Positions 25,200 to 33,329 of a stretch of 64,000 bases of DNA are shown here, piece by piece; position 1 is the first letter of the stretch, and each line of letters opens with the position of its first letter. The stretch comes from JAXMAO01 sp046350375. GTDB taxonomy: Bacteria > Planctomycetota > Phycisphaerae > UBA1845 > UTPLA1. The DNA lies in assembly GCA_046350375.1 (NCBI GenBank), contig JAXMAO010000004.1:62001-126000 (forward strand), in the 5' to 3' direction. A model generated the notes under the pieces. That model did no database searches and was not told the origin of the DNA. It saw only the letters and a program-made list of their open reading frames with translations. Made by a program: the position numbers and the translations under genes.

Positions 25200-26294
25200 G
25201 TGGAGAATGGACCGTTGGGCAAATCTGTCACGAAAAACGAACCGCAATCGCCGCGAGCGTCGGCCGCGACGCGCTGCGGGCCGCGATTCGGCGCCCACAT
25301 GTCCGTCGCCGGCGGGCTGCACAACGCCTTCGACATCGCCGCGGCGGCCGGCTGCGACTGCTTGCAGGTCTTCGTGAAGAACCAGCGCCAGTGGGCCGCC
25401 CGGCCGCTGCGCGACGAGGAGATCGCCGCCTGGCACGCGGCCCGGCAGCGCACCGCCATCGGCCCGGTGGTGGCCCACGCCAGCTATCTCATCAACCTCG
25501 CGTCGCCCGACGCGGCCGTGTGGCGGCGAAGCCTGGACGCCTACGTCGACGAGCTGCAGCGCTGCGAGCCGCTGGGCATCGTCGGCCTGGTGGTGCACCC
25601 GGGGGCGCACCTGGGCGCGGGGCCGGCGGCCGGCTGCGAGCGCGTCGCGACGGCGCTGCGCGAGATTCTCGACCGGCTCGGCGCAGCGCGCGTCCGCCCG
25701 CTGCTCGAGATCACGGCCGGGCAGGGCAGCTGCCTGGGGCATCGCTTCGAGGAGCTGCGCGACATGATCGCCGGCGCGAACGGCGACCAGCGGATCGGCG
25801 TCTGCTTCGACACCTGTCACGCGCTGGCGGCCGGCTATCGCTTCGACGACGACGCGAGCTACGCCGCGACGCTGGCCGAATTCGACCGCGTCATTGGCCT
25901 GGGGCGGCTGGCCTGCTTTCACCTGAACGACTCGGAGAAGCCGCTCGGCTCACGGGTCGACCGGCACGCGCGGATCGGCGGCGGGCACGTGGGGCGCGGC
26001 GCGTTCGAGCGGCTGGTGAACGACGCGCGGCTGGCGCACCTGCCGATGATCCTCGAGACGCCCAAGGGGACCGACGAGCGCGGCCGCGACCTGGATCGGC
26101 TGAACCTGGCGCTGCTGCGGAAGATGGTGCGCGGCGTGCCGGCGGCGGGCCGGTTGGCGACGGGCCGATCTGCGAAGGCAGGGTCGTCCGGCGCGCGGCC
26201 GAAGCGATCGGCAGACTTCGGCTTCCCGGCAACGCTCGCGGGAGAGAAGGGGAACGTGAACAATTCGAAGATCGAATCGCAGAAGCCTTCGTGA
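25200..26294 (+). CDS. nfo: Endonuclease IV (AP endonuclease) with unusual C-terminal extension
   Basis: The protein cleaves DNA 5' to abasic sites in base-excision repair. Trinuclear zinc site motifs are present: RFGAHMSVAGGLHNAF, VVAHASYLINLASP, LVVHPGAHLGAG, PLLEITAGQGSCLGH, IGVCFDTCHALAAGY, CFHLNDSEKPLGSRVDRHAR and HVGRGAFERLVND, then LETPKGTDE. The core ends near LNLALLRKMV; about 52 further residues (Arg/Ala/Ser-rich, ending NNSKIESQKPS) are not part of the usual 280-residue enzyme. GTG 25200 is taken as start, giving a 30-residue N-terminal leader; TTG 25215 is an alternative. Confidence 0.9.
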   Translation: MENGPLGKSVTKNEPQSPRASAATRCGPRFGAHMSVAGGLHNAFDIAAAAGCDCLQVFVKNQRQWAARPLRDEEIAAWHAARQRTAIGPVVAHASYLINLASPDAAVWRRSLDAYVDELQRCEPLGIVGLVVHPGAHLGAGPAAGCERVATALREILDRLGAARVRPLLEITAGQGSCLGHRFEELRDMIAGANGDQRIGVCFDTCHALAAGYRFDDDASYAATLAEFDRVIGLGRLACFHLNDSEKPLGSRVDRHARIGGGHVGRGAFERLVNDARLAHLPMILETPKGTDERGRDLDRLNLALLRKMVRGVPAAGRLATGRSAKAGSSGARPKRSADFGFPATLAGEKGNVNNSKIESQKPS

Positions 26295-26383
26295 ACGGCA
26301 TACGCTAGGCCGCAGCATTTGGGCTGCGGGGTCCGTAGAATAGCCCAAACCAGCTTTCCGCTCTGTCGATGTCATCCATCGGC

Positions 26384-26411
26384 TTGAGCCCCTGGCCTCG
26401 AAAAGTATGAT
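26384..26411 (+). promoter_or_regulatory. Promoter of the Kelch-like gene
   Basis: TTGAGC (26384-26389) and TATGAT (26406-26411) are separated by 16 bp and lie 77 bp upstream of the ATG at 26488, which has TAGGAG as ribosome binding site. The fit to a sigma-70 promoter is good. Confidence 0.55.
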
Positions 26412-26487
26412 ACTAACCACGGGGCAACGGCTTCGCGATCGTCCCGGAACGGAGCTTCTCATGCCCCTTCGCCCCTAGGAGCCGGCA

Positions 26488-27675
26488 ATGTGCGCACGAC
26501 AATTCGCCGCGGCAACGCTCATGCTGTCTTGCCTGCCAGCGATGAGCGCCATTGCCCAATGCGCCGGCTCGTGGGTACAGGGGCCGAATTCAACTGGGCC
26601 GACATCTCACACGACGATGGTGTATGACCCAGCTGGAGGCCGAATCCTCCGATACTCAGGTGCGTCATGTAACGACAAAAAGATGTATTCGTATGATGGA
26701 TTATCATGGGGAGCAGTTGGAGCACCAGGCCCAAATGTCAACGTTTGTCCTCCCACCAATGCACCCTTGGCAGGTCTTCTATATTGCCAGAGCGCGTGGG
26801 ATCGTGTGCGTAGTCGCTTTATCGTTCACGCCGGATTATCTAACAAGAATCCGGATTGTTTTCCCGACAGTTGTGAATCCAGCTCGACCTATGAATGGGA
26901 TGGCAGCACATGGGCTTTCACTGCGACTGGCCCGCCTAGATTGAGAGCGGCAATGGTCTTTGACGAAGCCCGTGGCAATACCGTTATGTTCGGCGGTTTG
27001 ATTTTTCCGTTTACCTATACCGACACTACATACACTTACGACGGGAGTTCATGGACCCAATTGGCAGTCTCGGGACCCGGTGCGCGATGGAACGCGGCCA
27101 TCGCTTACGACAGCGCTCGCGAGCGGGTTGTTTTGTTTGGAGGAGTGACTTCGGGACCCATCTGTTATGGCGACACCTGGGAGTGGAATGGGAGTACCTG
27201 GGTCCAGGTCTCAACATCGGGTCCAAGTCCTCGGTATTCTCCTTGTATGGCCTACGATCGCGTACGTAGTGTCTGCGTCTTGTTTGGCGGAGCGACGTGT
27301 CAAAACGTGTATCTTAGCGATACGTGGGAGTGGAACGGTACCGCTTGGACATTGATATCGACCGGTTCCGCGCCACCATACGGCAGGTATGGTCACGCGA
27401 TGGCCTATGATGAGGCTCGCCAACGCGTCGTGATGTATGGCGGACACACCGGCGTATCTATCGACACTTGGGAATACATGCCTCCATCGGGTAGCCTTAC
27501 CGGCGATGTGAATCAAAGTGGCGCGACTAACGGCAACGATATCCAACCCTTTGTCAGTGCGGTCATGTCCGGTTCGACGAACCCAACCGTTCTCTGCTCA
27601 GCAGACTTCAGCGGGAACTCGGTCATGGACGCCACAGACGTCCCGGGCTTTGTTGCAACGCTCATCGGCCCTTGA
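26488..27675 (+). CDS. Secreted Kelch-like beta-propeller protein with C-terminal dockerin-like repeat
   Basis: The 395-residue protein has a signal peptide (MCARQFAAATLMLSCLPAMS) and about five Kelch-type repeats, each combining MAYD-x-R-x-R-V-VLFGG with DTWEWNGSTW (for example around residues 195-225, 250-285 and 310-330). This is a galactose-oxidase-like propeller. The last 60 residues (GDVNQSGATNGNDIQPFV and CSADFSGNSVMDATDV) form a two-part calcium-binding, dockerin-type motif, also seen in the subtilase and sugar dehydrogenase here. Base composition is far lower in GC than the neighbours (26 of 60 bases at 27001-27060). Ligand unknown; recent transfer is possible. Confidence 0.83.
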   Translation: MCARQFAAATLMLSCLPAMSAIAQCAGSWVQGPNSTGPTSHTTMVYDPAGGRILRYSGASCNDKKMYSYDGLSWGAVGAPGPNVNVCPPTNAPLAGLLYCQSAWDRVRSRFIVHAGLSNKNPDCFPDSCESSSTYEWDGSTWAFTATGPPRLRAAMVFDEARGNTVMFGGLIFPFTYTDTTYTYDGSSWTQLAVSGPGARWNAAIAYDSARERVVLFGGVTSGPICYGDTWEWNGSTWVQVSTSGPSPRYSPCMAYDRVRSVCVLFGGATCQNVYLSDTWEWNGTAWTLISTGSAPPYGRYGHAMAYDEARQRVVMYGGHTGVSIDTWEYMPPSGSLTGDVNQSGATNGNDIQPFVSAVMSGSTNPTVLCSADFSGNSVMDATDVPGFVATLIGP

Positions 27676-27907
27676 TTGCCACCGTGCTGCTGCACTGATC
27701 GATTCATGCAATCCCGTGCCGTCGTCGAAGATTCTCCGCGTCAAGTCCGACGATGCCCGACTCGTACGTAATTCGACCATCATCCCATCCGGCGCGGAAC
27801 CAGGTTCTGTGGCGAAGTCGGCCAAGCCGTATCACTTCCCGCAACATGCTTGAAGAGCCGTCACGGCCTCCTGTCGGCGCGTGCCCGCGACCGGCGCGCG
27901 GCCGCGA

Positions 27908-28948
27908 CTATTTCGAGGCGGCGGTGGGTTTGGGGGCCAGCTCTTCGCGGGTGTGCTTCAGCAGCTCCTTCACCTCGTTGGGCGCGTCGAGCTTCTGGGC
28001 CTCGTCGAGCAGCTTGTGGGCGCCAGGGGCGTCGTGGGCGGCGAAACGTGCCCGGGCGAGCGTTTCGAGCGCCATCGGCTCCTTCCGCGCAGAGAGCTTC
28101 ACGGCCTTTTCGGCCATGGCCGTGGCGACCGCCACGTTGCGCTTGCCGTCGAACATCGGGCCGACCAGCACGTCGCGGGCGTAGGCGGTGAGCGTCTGCC
28201 AGTCGTCGAGCTGCGCGGCGAGGCGCGTGCCGGCGGCGGTCGCACCGGCCGGGTCGTTCTTGTAGATGGCGAGCAAGGCGAACTTCTGCATGGCGATGCG
28301 CGGGTTGCCGGCGTCGAGCGTCTCCAGGGCGTCGAGGGCGCGCAAGGCGTTGTCCCACTGCTGGGCCTGCATGGCGGCGTTGAACTCGGCATAGGCCTTC
28401 TGGCGGGCCGACACGCGTTTCCGCTCCTGCTGGATCTGCTGGCGCCACGCCACGTCGCCGGTGATCTGCGCGAGCGTCTCGTCGATCTCCATGGGGTGGC
28501 CGTTCCAGACGACCTTGCCGGACTTGACGATGAAGGCGTGGGGGATGCCGCGGATGCCGGCGGCGACCATGTAATCCCTGGATGCCCCGCCGCGCTCGAC
28601 CGCGACGGCGTAGTCCATCTTCTTGTCCCAGCTCTTGAGGAAGTTGCGAACGGTCTCCTCGGATTCGGACGAGATGCCGATCACGAAGACCTTCTTTTTC
28701 GCGAAGTGCTGCTGAATCTCGGTCAGGTGCGGAATGGAGAGCTTGCACGGTCCGCACCAGGTTGCCCAGAACTCGACCACATAGACGGCGTCCTTGTCGG
28801 CGTGCACGTCGATGGGGCCGCCCTTGATCCACTGGGTGATGTGCAGCGGCGGGGCGGCGTCGCCGATCTTGAGGGTCGGGTCGGCGCTGGCGCTTGCGGC
28901 GGCCAGCGCCAGCGTCAGGCAGCACAATGCGAATCGGTTTGCGTTCAT
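27908..28948 (-). CDS. TlpA-type thioredoxin domain protein with C-terminal helical repeats
   Basis: The 346-residue exported protein has a signal peptide (MNANRFALCCLTLALAAASA) and a thioredoxin-like fold of the TlpA/ResA type: LKIGDAAPPLHITQW, VVEFWATWCGPCKLSIPHL with the redox CGPC at about residue 64, and GIRGIPHAFIVKSGKVVW with the cis-proline. After residue 165 an Ala/Glu-rich helical region (TPR-like) follows to the end. It is closely related to the downstream gene at 29049, with which it shares domain order. The likely role is thiol-disulfide exchange in the periplasm. A terminator separates the two genes. Confidence 0.88.
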   Translation of the reverse strand: MNANRFALCCLTLALAAASASADPTLKIGDAAPPLHITQWIKGGPIDVHADKDAVYVVEFWATWCGPCKLSIPHLTEIQQHFAKKKVFVIGISSESEETVRNFLKSWDKKMDYAVAVERGGASRDYMVAAGIRGIPHAFIVKSGKVVWNGHPMEIDETLAQITGDVAWRQQIQQERKRVSARQKAYAEFNAAMQAQQWDNALRALDALETLDAGNPRIAMQKFALLAIYKNDPAGATAAGTRLAAQLDDWQTLTAYARDVLVGPMFDGKRNVAVATAMAEKAVKLSARKEPMALETLARARFAAHDAPGAHKLLDEAQKLDAPNEVKELLKHTREELAPKPTAASK

Positions 28949-28978
28949 GGGGCCCTTCAGGCGCCGCGCGCCGGGCAG

Positions 28979-29013
28979 CAAAAGAAGCCCACCGCCGTCA
29001 CGCGGTGGGCTTC
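28979..29013 (-). terminator. Rho-independent terminator of the second TlpA-like gene
   Basis: AAGCCCACCGC (28986-28996) and GCGGTGGGCTT (29003-29013) form a perfect 11-bp stem with a 6-base loop. On the minus strand it is followed by CTTTTGC. It ends the gene at 29049-30125. Confidence 0.85.
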
Positions 29014-29048
29014 CGGGGTTCTACACATTCGCCGCCCGACGGGCGGGG

Positions 29049-30125
29049 TTAGTCGTCATCATCATCGTCGTCGTCGTCCTTGTCGGCCGCGCCGCCCTTG
29101 GCCTTGGCGTTCTCGAATTTCTTCAGGCTCTTCTGGAGCTGCTTCTTCATGCCGGCGTTCTTGCAGAGCTTGACGGCCTTCTTTTCGGTCTCGATGGCCT
29201 GATCGACGTGCCCCTGCTTGTACTGTGACAGGGCCAGGGTATCGAGGATGGACGGATCGGCCGAGCCGGAGAGCTTGTCGGCCTTCTCGGCCGCGGCCGC
29301 GGCGACCTTCAGGTCGCGGTGCTTCTCGAAGCGATCGTCGGTCATGATGGTCCAGGCCAGGGCGTTGAGCATGCCGGCGTCATCGAGCGAGCCGATGAGC
29401 GCGTGACCGTATTCGGCGGTCGCGGCGGTGTCGCCTTTCAGCGTCGCCATCACCTGGTACTTCAGCATCCGCGCCTCGTTCTCCTGCGGATTGAGCTTCA
29501 GCAGGCTGTCGATGCTCGCCAGCGCGGCGTCGCCATCCTCGTCGCGCAGCGCCTGGCCGATCTTGCCGCGCAGTTCCATCTGCTTCTTGAGGCGCTCCTG
29601 CGCCGCCTCGGCCAGCTCGCCCCACTTCTTGTCGCCGGTCAGCTTGACGATCTGCTCGTCCATCTCCATCGGATGGCCGATCCAGAGCACCTTGCCGCCG
29701 CGCACCAGGAACGCGCAGGGGATGCCGTTCTGCCCGGCGGCCTTCATGTAGGCGTCGCTGGTCTTGTTGTCGTCGTCGACCGCGACGGTGTAGGTCATGC
29801 GGTCTTTCCAGGCCTGGAGGAACGGCTTGACGACGTCTGCCTCTTCGTTGCTGATGCCGACCACCGTCACCTTACCGGTCTCGCCGAAGTGGCGCTGCAG
29901 CTCGCTCAGGTGCGGAATGGTCATCTTGCAGGGGCCGCACCAGGTCGCCCAGAACTCCACCACGTACAACGTCTCCTTGCCGCGCTGCACGTCGACCGGG
30001 CTGCCCTGCATCCACTTGGCGATCTTCAGCGGCGGCGCCGCATCGCCGACTCCCAGCTTGTCGTCGGCCCACGCGCCCGTCGCCAGCGATGCCAGCAACG
30101 CGATCGATATTCCCATTCGCGACAT
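29049..30125 (-). CDS. TlpA-type thioredoxin domain protein with poly-aspartate tail
   Basis: The 358-residue protein is a paralog of the gene at 27908. Signal peptide MSRMGISIALLASLATGAWA, then LGVGDAAPPLKIAKWMQGSP, VVEFWATWCGPCKMTIPHLS (CGPC at about residue 61) and QNGIPCAFLVRGGKVLWIGHP give a complete TlpA/ResA thioredoxin fold. A helical, TPR-like region covers about 165-335. It ends GGAADK followed by nine consecutive aspartates, encoded by GAC/GAT repeats at 29049-29078, a possible metal-binding or simple-repeat tail. The strong conservation between the two copies suggests duplication; partner proteins are unknown. Confidence 0.87.
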   Translation of the reverse strand: MSRMGISIALLASLATGAWADDKLGVGDAAPPLKIAKWMQGSPVDVQRGKETLYVVEFWATWCGPCKMTIPHLSELQRHFGETGKVTVVGISNEEADVVKPFLQAWKDRMTYTVAVDDDNKTSDAYMKAAGQNGIPCAFLVRGGKVLWIGHPMEMDEQIVKLTGDKKWGELAEAAQERLKKQMELRGKIGQALRDEDGDAALASIDSLLKLNPQENEARMLKYQVMATLKGDTAATAEYGHALIGSLDDAGMLNALAWTIMTDDRFEKHRDLKVAAAAAEKADKLSGSADPSILDTLALSQYKQGHVDQAIETEKKAVKLCKNAGMKKQLQKSLKKFENAKAKGGAADKDDDDDDDDD

Positions 30126-30263
30126 GAGTGTGCTCCTGTGACGGCTCGGATCCAGATTCTGTTCGCCGCGCGATTCCACCGGCGCGGCCACGGCCCAAAC
30201 GCCGGGCATTATACGTCCGAATTGCGGCCCGCGTCGCACAATTCCCGACCGCCGGGGTTTACA

Positions 30264-31382
30264 TCATGTCCCGCGCTGCCGCTCCAGCCGCAGCCGCACC
30301 AGCCGATCGACCCCCAGCCGCCGCTCGGCGATCACCCGCATCGGCGGCAGGCGCGCCACGTCGGCCGGACCCACGCCCCCCAGCGCTCCCGGGGCGGTCC
30401 GTCCGCCGATCAGCCGCGGGGCGACAAAGACGACCGCCTCGTCGGCCAGCCCGGCGTCGAGAAACGACCCCAGCAGCCGACCGCCGCCTTCGACCAGCAG
30501 GTTGGTCATCTGTTTCTGACCCAGCAGGTCGAGCAAGGTTGGCAGGTGCACGCCGCCGGCCGGGCCGCGCGGCACGGCGAGGATCTCGCACCCCGCGGCC
30601 GCCAGCGCCGCCGCGCGCCGCGACCGCGGCGCCGCCGTGGCGATCAGCGTGGGAATGCGCCGCGCGGTCCGCACCAGCCGCGAACGCGGGGGCGTGCGGG
30701 CGTCGGCGTCCGCCACGATCCGCGCCGCGACGCGCTTCGGTCGCACGTGCCGGCAGGTCAGCTCCGGGTCGTCGGTCATCACCGTGTTCACGCCCACGAG
30801 CACGGCGTCGACCCGTCCGCGCAGGGCATGCGCGGCGCGGCGCGATGCGAGCGAACTGATCCAGCGCGAGTCGCCGCTGCGGGTCGCGATTTTTCCATCG
30901 AGGCTCTGGGCCCACTTGGCGATGACCCACGGCCTGCCGGTTTGGAGCCGCTTGAGGTAGGGGGCGTTCAGCTCGGCGGCCTCGGCGGCGCACGGCCCGA
31001 CGGCGACGGCGATACCCGCGGCGCGCAGCCTGCGGAAGCCGCCGCCGGCGACGCGCGGGAACGGATCGCGCAGCGCCGCCACCATCCGCGCCACGCCGGC
31101 GCGGACCAGGGCGTCGGTGCAGGGCGGCGTCTTGCCGAAGTGACAGCAGGGCTCGAGCGTGACGTAGCAGGTGGCGCCGCGGGCGGCGCGACCGGCGTCG
31201 CGCAGCGCCGCGACCTCGGCATGCGGGCCGCCGAACCGGGCGTGGTAGCCTTCGCCGACGACCCGCCCGAAGCGCACCAGCACCGCGCCGACCATGGGGT
31301 TCGGCTCGACGCGGCCCGCGCCGCGCTGCGCCAGGCGCAGCGCCCGCAGCATCATCGCTCGATCGTCCGCCGCGCTTGTCAT
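30264..31382 (-). CDS. ribD: Bifunctional riboflavin biosynthesis protein RibD
   Basis: RibD performs the deaminase and reductase steps of riboflavin synthesis. The 372-residue protein has the N-terminal cytidine-deaminase-like domain with the zinc site HAEVAAL (about residue 54) and CYVTLEPCCHFGKTPPC (about 77-92), preceded by VEPNPMVGAVLV. The C-terminal reductase domain starts near RPWVIAKWAQSLDGKIATRSG, has DAVLVGVNTVMTDDPELT and ends with MTNLLVEGGGRLLGSFLDAG. Both domains are intact and length is typical. No other rib genes are adjacent. Confidence 0.95.
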   Translation of the reverse strand: MTSAADDRAMMLRALRLAQRGAGRVEPNPMVGAVLVRFGRVVGEGYHARFGGPHAEVAALRDAGRAARGATCYVTLEPCCHFGKTPPCTDALVRAGVARMVAALRDPFPRVAGGGFRRLRAAGIAVAVGPCAAEAAELNAPYLKRLQTGRPWVIAKWAQSLDGKIATRSGDSRWISSLASRRAAHALRGRVDAVLVGVNTVMTDDPELTCRHVRPKRVAARIVADADARTPPRSRLVRTARRIPTLIATAAPRSRRAAALAAAGCEILAVPRGPAGGVHLPTLLDLLGQKQMTNLLVEGGGRLLGSFLDAGLADEAVVFVAPRLIGGRTAPGALGGVGPADVARLPPMRVIAERRLGVDRLVRLRLERQRGT

Positions 31383-31430
31383 GGCGCCATTCTCGCGCCG
31401 CGCCGGCCCGAACGCGACGCCGCCGGCCGG

Positions 31431-31466
31431 AAAAAAGAAAGGGTCGACCCGGTCGGGTCGACCCTT
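31431..31466 (-). terminator. Rho-independent terminator of the first PEP-CTERM gene
   Basis: AAGGGTCGACCC (31439-31450) and GGGTCGACCCTT (31455-31466) form a perfect 12-bp stem with a 4-base loop. On the minus strand the stem is followed by TCTTTTTT, so it ends transcription of the gene at 31504-32160. Confidence 0.92.
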
Positions 31467-31503
31467 CGTCGGCCTGCGAATTCTGTGACGTCGGCGGGCG
31501 GAG

Positions 31504-32160
31504 CTAGGCCGTGCGGCGGCGGCGGAAGAAGAGTCCGCCGAACGAGAGCAGCGCCAGCGTGGCGGGCTCGGGCACGGTGTAGTTGTAGGTGACCATCACC
31601 CGGGCGCCGGCGTTGGTGAGAAAGAGCGCCACCAGGTTGCCCGCGCCCGAGGCGGTCGACATCGCGGTCGCCTTGACCGGGAGCGTGATATTGCCCAGGC
31701 CGGTGAAGAGCGCCAGGTCGCTGGCGGGCGGCGGGCTGGTGAAGGTGTCGGTGTCCGAGCCGGACAGGCCCAGGAAGGTCGCGCCCGAGGTGCCGCCGAA
31801 ATCGGTGACGCCGTCGTAGGCGCTGAGCGGCGCCATGACGCTGAAGGCGGGCGTGGTGACGACGATGTTCGACAGGTCGGGCCGCTGAAGCGTGATCGAC
31901 GCGGCCAGCGACGCGCTGACCGTGGCGGGCGAGGCGTCGAGGCTTTCGAAGCGGATGGAGCCCTCGACGGCGCCTTCGATCTTGAAGTCGATCGAGTTGA
32001 GCGTGCCGAGCGCCGGGTTGAACTTGGAGACGGTGACCGACGACGTGAAGTCGGTCGGCTGGACCGGCACCGAGTCGTTGAACGAGATCGAGGCGGCGTT
32101 AGCCGCACTCGCGAAACCGAGCGCGCCGAGCGCGCAGACCCACAGCGTCCGATTGCGCAT
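31504..32160 (-). CDS. PEP-CTERM protein, choice-of-anchor-E-like, copy 1
   Basis: The 218-residue exported protein has a signal peptide (MRNRTLWVCALGALGFASA) and a C-terminal PEP-CTERM tail (VPEPATLALLSFGGLFF and RRRR), the signal processed by exosortase. The body shows the strand pattern KFNPALGTLNSIDFKIEG, RFESLDASPATVSASLAASI, TDFGGTSGATFLGLSGSD and LVALFLTNAGARVMVTYNY, which I recognise as a choice-of-anchor E-type domain. GGGGAG precedes the ATG at 32160. It is the third gene in transcription direction of a three-copy tandem set. Surface or matrix protein is likely; binding function unknown. Confidence 0.88.
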   Translation of the reverse strand: MRNRTLWVCALGALGFASAANAASISFNDSVPVQPTDFTSSVTVSKFNPALGTLNSIDFKIEGAVEGSIRFESLDASPATVSASLAASITLQRPDLSNIVVTTPAFSVMAPLSAYDGVTDFGGTSGATFLGLSGSDTDTFTSPPPASDLALFTGLGNITLPVKATAMSTASGAGNLVALFLTNAGARVMVTYNYTVPEPATLALLSFGGLFFRRRRTA

Positions 32161-32339
32161 GTGATTCTCCCCCCAAGATTTCCTGCTGTTCACGATCCGA
32201 CCGGACCGTGAACTCCCCCCTGATCCGTCCCCCGGATGAGGTGTGCTACAGGTTCGTACGACATGAAACGGGGCGGGGCAAGTGCGCCGCGCGGATTCGA
32301 CTCGACCGAAAACGGCGCCGCGGCGCAGCGCAATGAAAC

Positions 32340-32358
32340 GGCCGCCTTATGGGCGGCC
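32340..32358 (-). terminator. Hairpin after the second PEP-CTERM gene
   Basis: GGCCGCC (32340-32346) and GGCGGCC (32352-32358) form a 7-bp stem with a 5-base loop, 34 bp past the stop of the gene at 32392. On the minus strand it is followed by GTTTCATTG, a weak T-tract, so termination is plausible but not strong. Confidence 0.5.
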
Positions 32359-32391
32359 GCGCGGAAATCTCTTCGAGTAGCGTGGGTCCGA

Positions 32392-33066
32392 TCAGCGGCG
32401 GCGCCGCAGACCCAGCGCCCCGGCCGCCAGCAGGGCCAGGGTCGCCGGCTCGGGCACGGCCTTGTAGGTGTAGACGATTCGCACGTCGGCGCCCGCCATC
32501 GTGGTGAACTGGAGCAGCAGGTTTCCGGAGCCGCTGCCGTTCGAGGTGCCGACCGACATGACCGGGAGGCTGAGCGCGCCGCCGCCCGGGGCGGTAAACG
32601 CCGCCAGGTCGAGGGCTGAGAATGGCCCGGTCAGCGTGACGTGGTCCGAGTTGATCGCCGACAGGCCCAGGAAGGTGCGGCCCGACCCGCCGCCGAAATC
32701 GATCCCGCCGTCGAACGGGCTGACGGGTTCGATCTTGGTGAATACGGGGAAGGCGGTGGACAGCGTGCTGCTGTCGGGCTTCTTGAGGGTGACAGTGCTG
32801 GAGAGATTGACGGTGACGGTGGTGGGGCTGGGGTCGAGGCTCTCGAACCGGGTCGAGCCTTCGACCTTGCCGTCGAGGAAGACGTCGATCGACAGCAGCG
32901 TTCCGAGGTTGGTGTCGAACTTGCCGAGGTCGGCGAAGTCGTTCCAGCTCGTGGTTGCGACCGGAATCGCGTCAGAAAAGGCGATCGTGGTGATCTGGTT
33001 GGCCCAGGCGGGCGCCGCCGCCAGAACGATCGAGAGCGCCGCCATCCGAATAAAATTCCGCACCAT
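32392..33066 (-). CDS. PEP-CTERM protein, choice-of-anchor-E-like, copy 2
   Basis: The 224-residue paralog starts MVRNFIRMAALSIVLAAAPA (signal peptide; AAGGAG upstream) and ends VPEPATLALLAAGALGL plus RRRR, a PEP-CTERM tail. The body repeats the same landmarks as its neighbours: KFDTNLGTLLSIDVFLDGKV, TRFESLDPSPTTVTVNLSST, IDFGGGSGRTFLGLSAINSD, and LLLQFTTMAGADVRIVYTY. It is closer to copy 3 than to copy 1 at the C-terminal half. Presumed to be exported and then anchored or released after exosortase cleavage. Confidence 0.88.
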   Translation of the reverse strand: MVRNFIRMAALSIVLAAAPAWANQITTIAFSDAIPVATTSWNDFADLGKFDTNLGTLLSIDVFLDGKVEGSTRFESLDPSPTTVTVNLSSTVTLKKPDSSTLSTAFPVFTKIEPVSPFDGGIDFGGGSGRTFLGLSAINSDHVTLTGPFSALDLAAFTAPGGGALSLPVMSVGTSNGSGSGNLLLQFTTMAGADVRIVYTYKAVPEPATLALLAAGALGLRRRR

Positions 33067-33256
33067 GCCGCGCGACTCCTTCAGAAAGCTGCCGGTGTCC
33101 GACAGCGCGCGACCGGGCGCGGTGCGGACGCCAATGGTATGCCCGTCGCGACGTGGTTTTCCCGGTCGAGTGCGCGCGGGGCGTGGAAAATGAGCGCGCG
33201 CGCGCCGCCCGATAATGCGACGTCGCGCCGCGCGACCACTGCGCCGCGCCGGCGCA

Positions 33257-33292
33257 GAAAACAGACCGACCCGCCGAGGGTCGATCGGCGGG
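33257..33292 (-). terminator. Terminator-like hairpin after the third PEP-CTERM gene
   Basis: CCCGCCGA (33270-33277) and TCGGCGGG (33285-33292) form an 8-bp stem with a 7-base loop, 37 bp past the stop of the gene at 33330. On the minus strand a TGTTTTC stretch follows after eight bases, so the T-tract is displaced and strength uncertain. Confidence 0.5.
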
Positions 33293-33329
33293 CCGGCCAA
33301 ACGCACACTGCCTGTTCGGCGTGGAGGAG

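Noticed and set aside
27676..27907. A gene remnant between the Kelch gene and the TlpA gene
   Set aside because: Short frames only, none with start signals or recognisable sequence.
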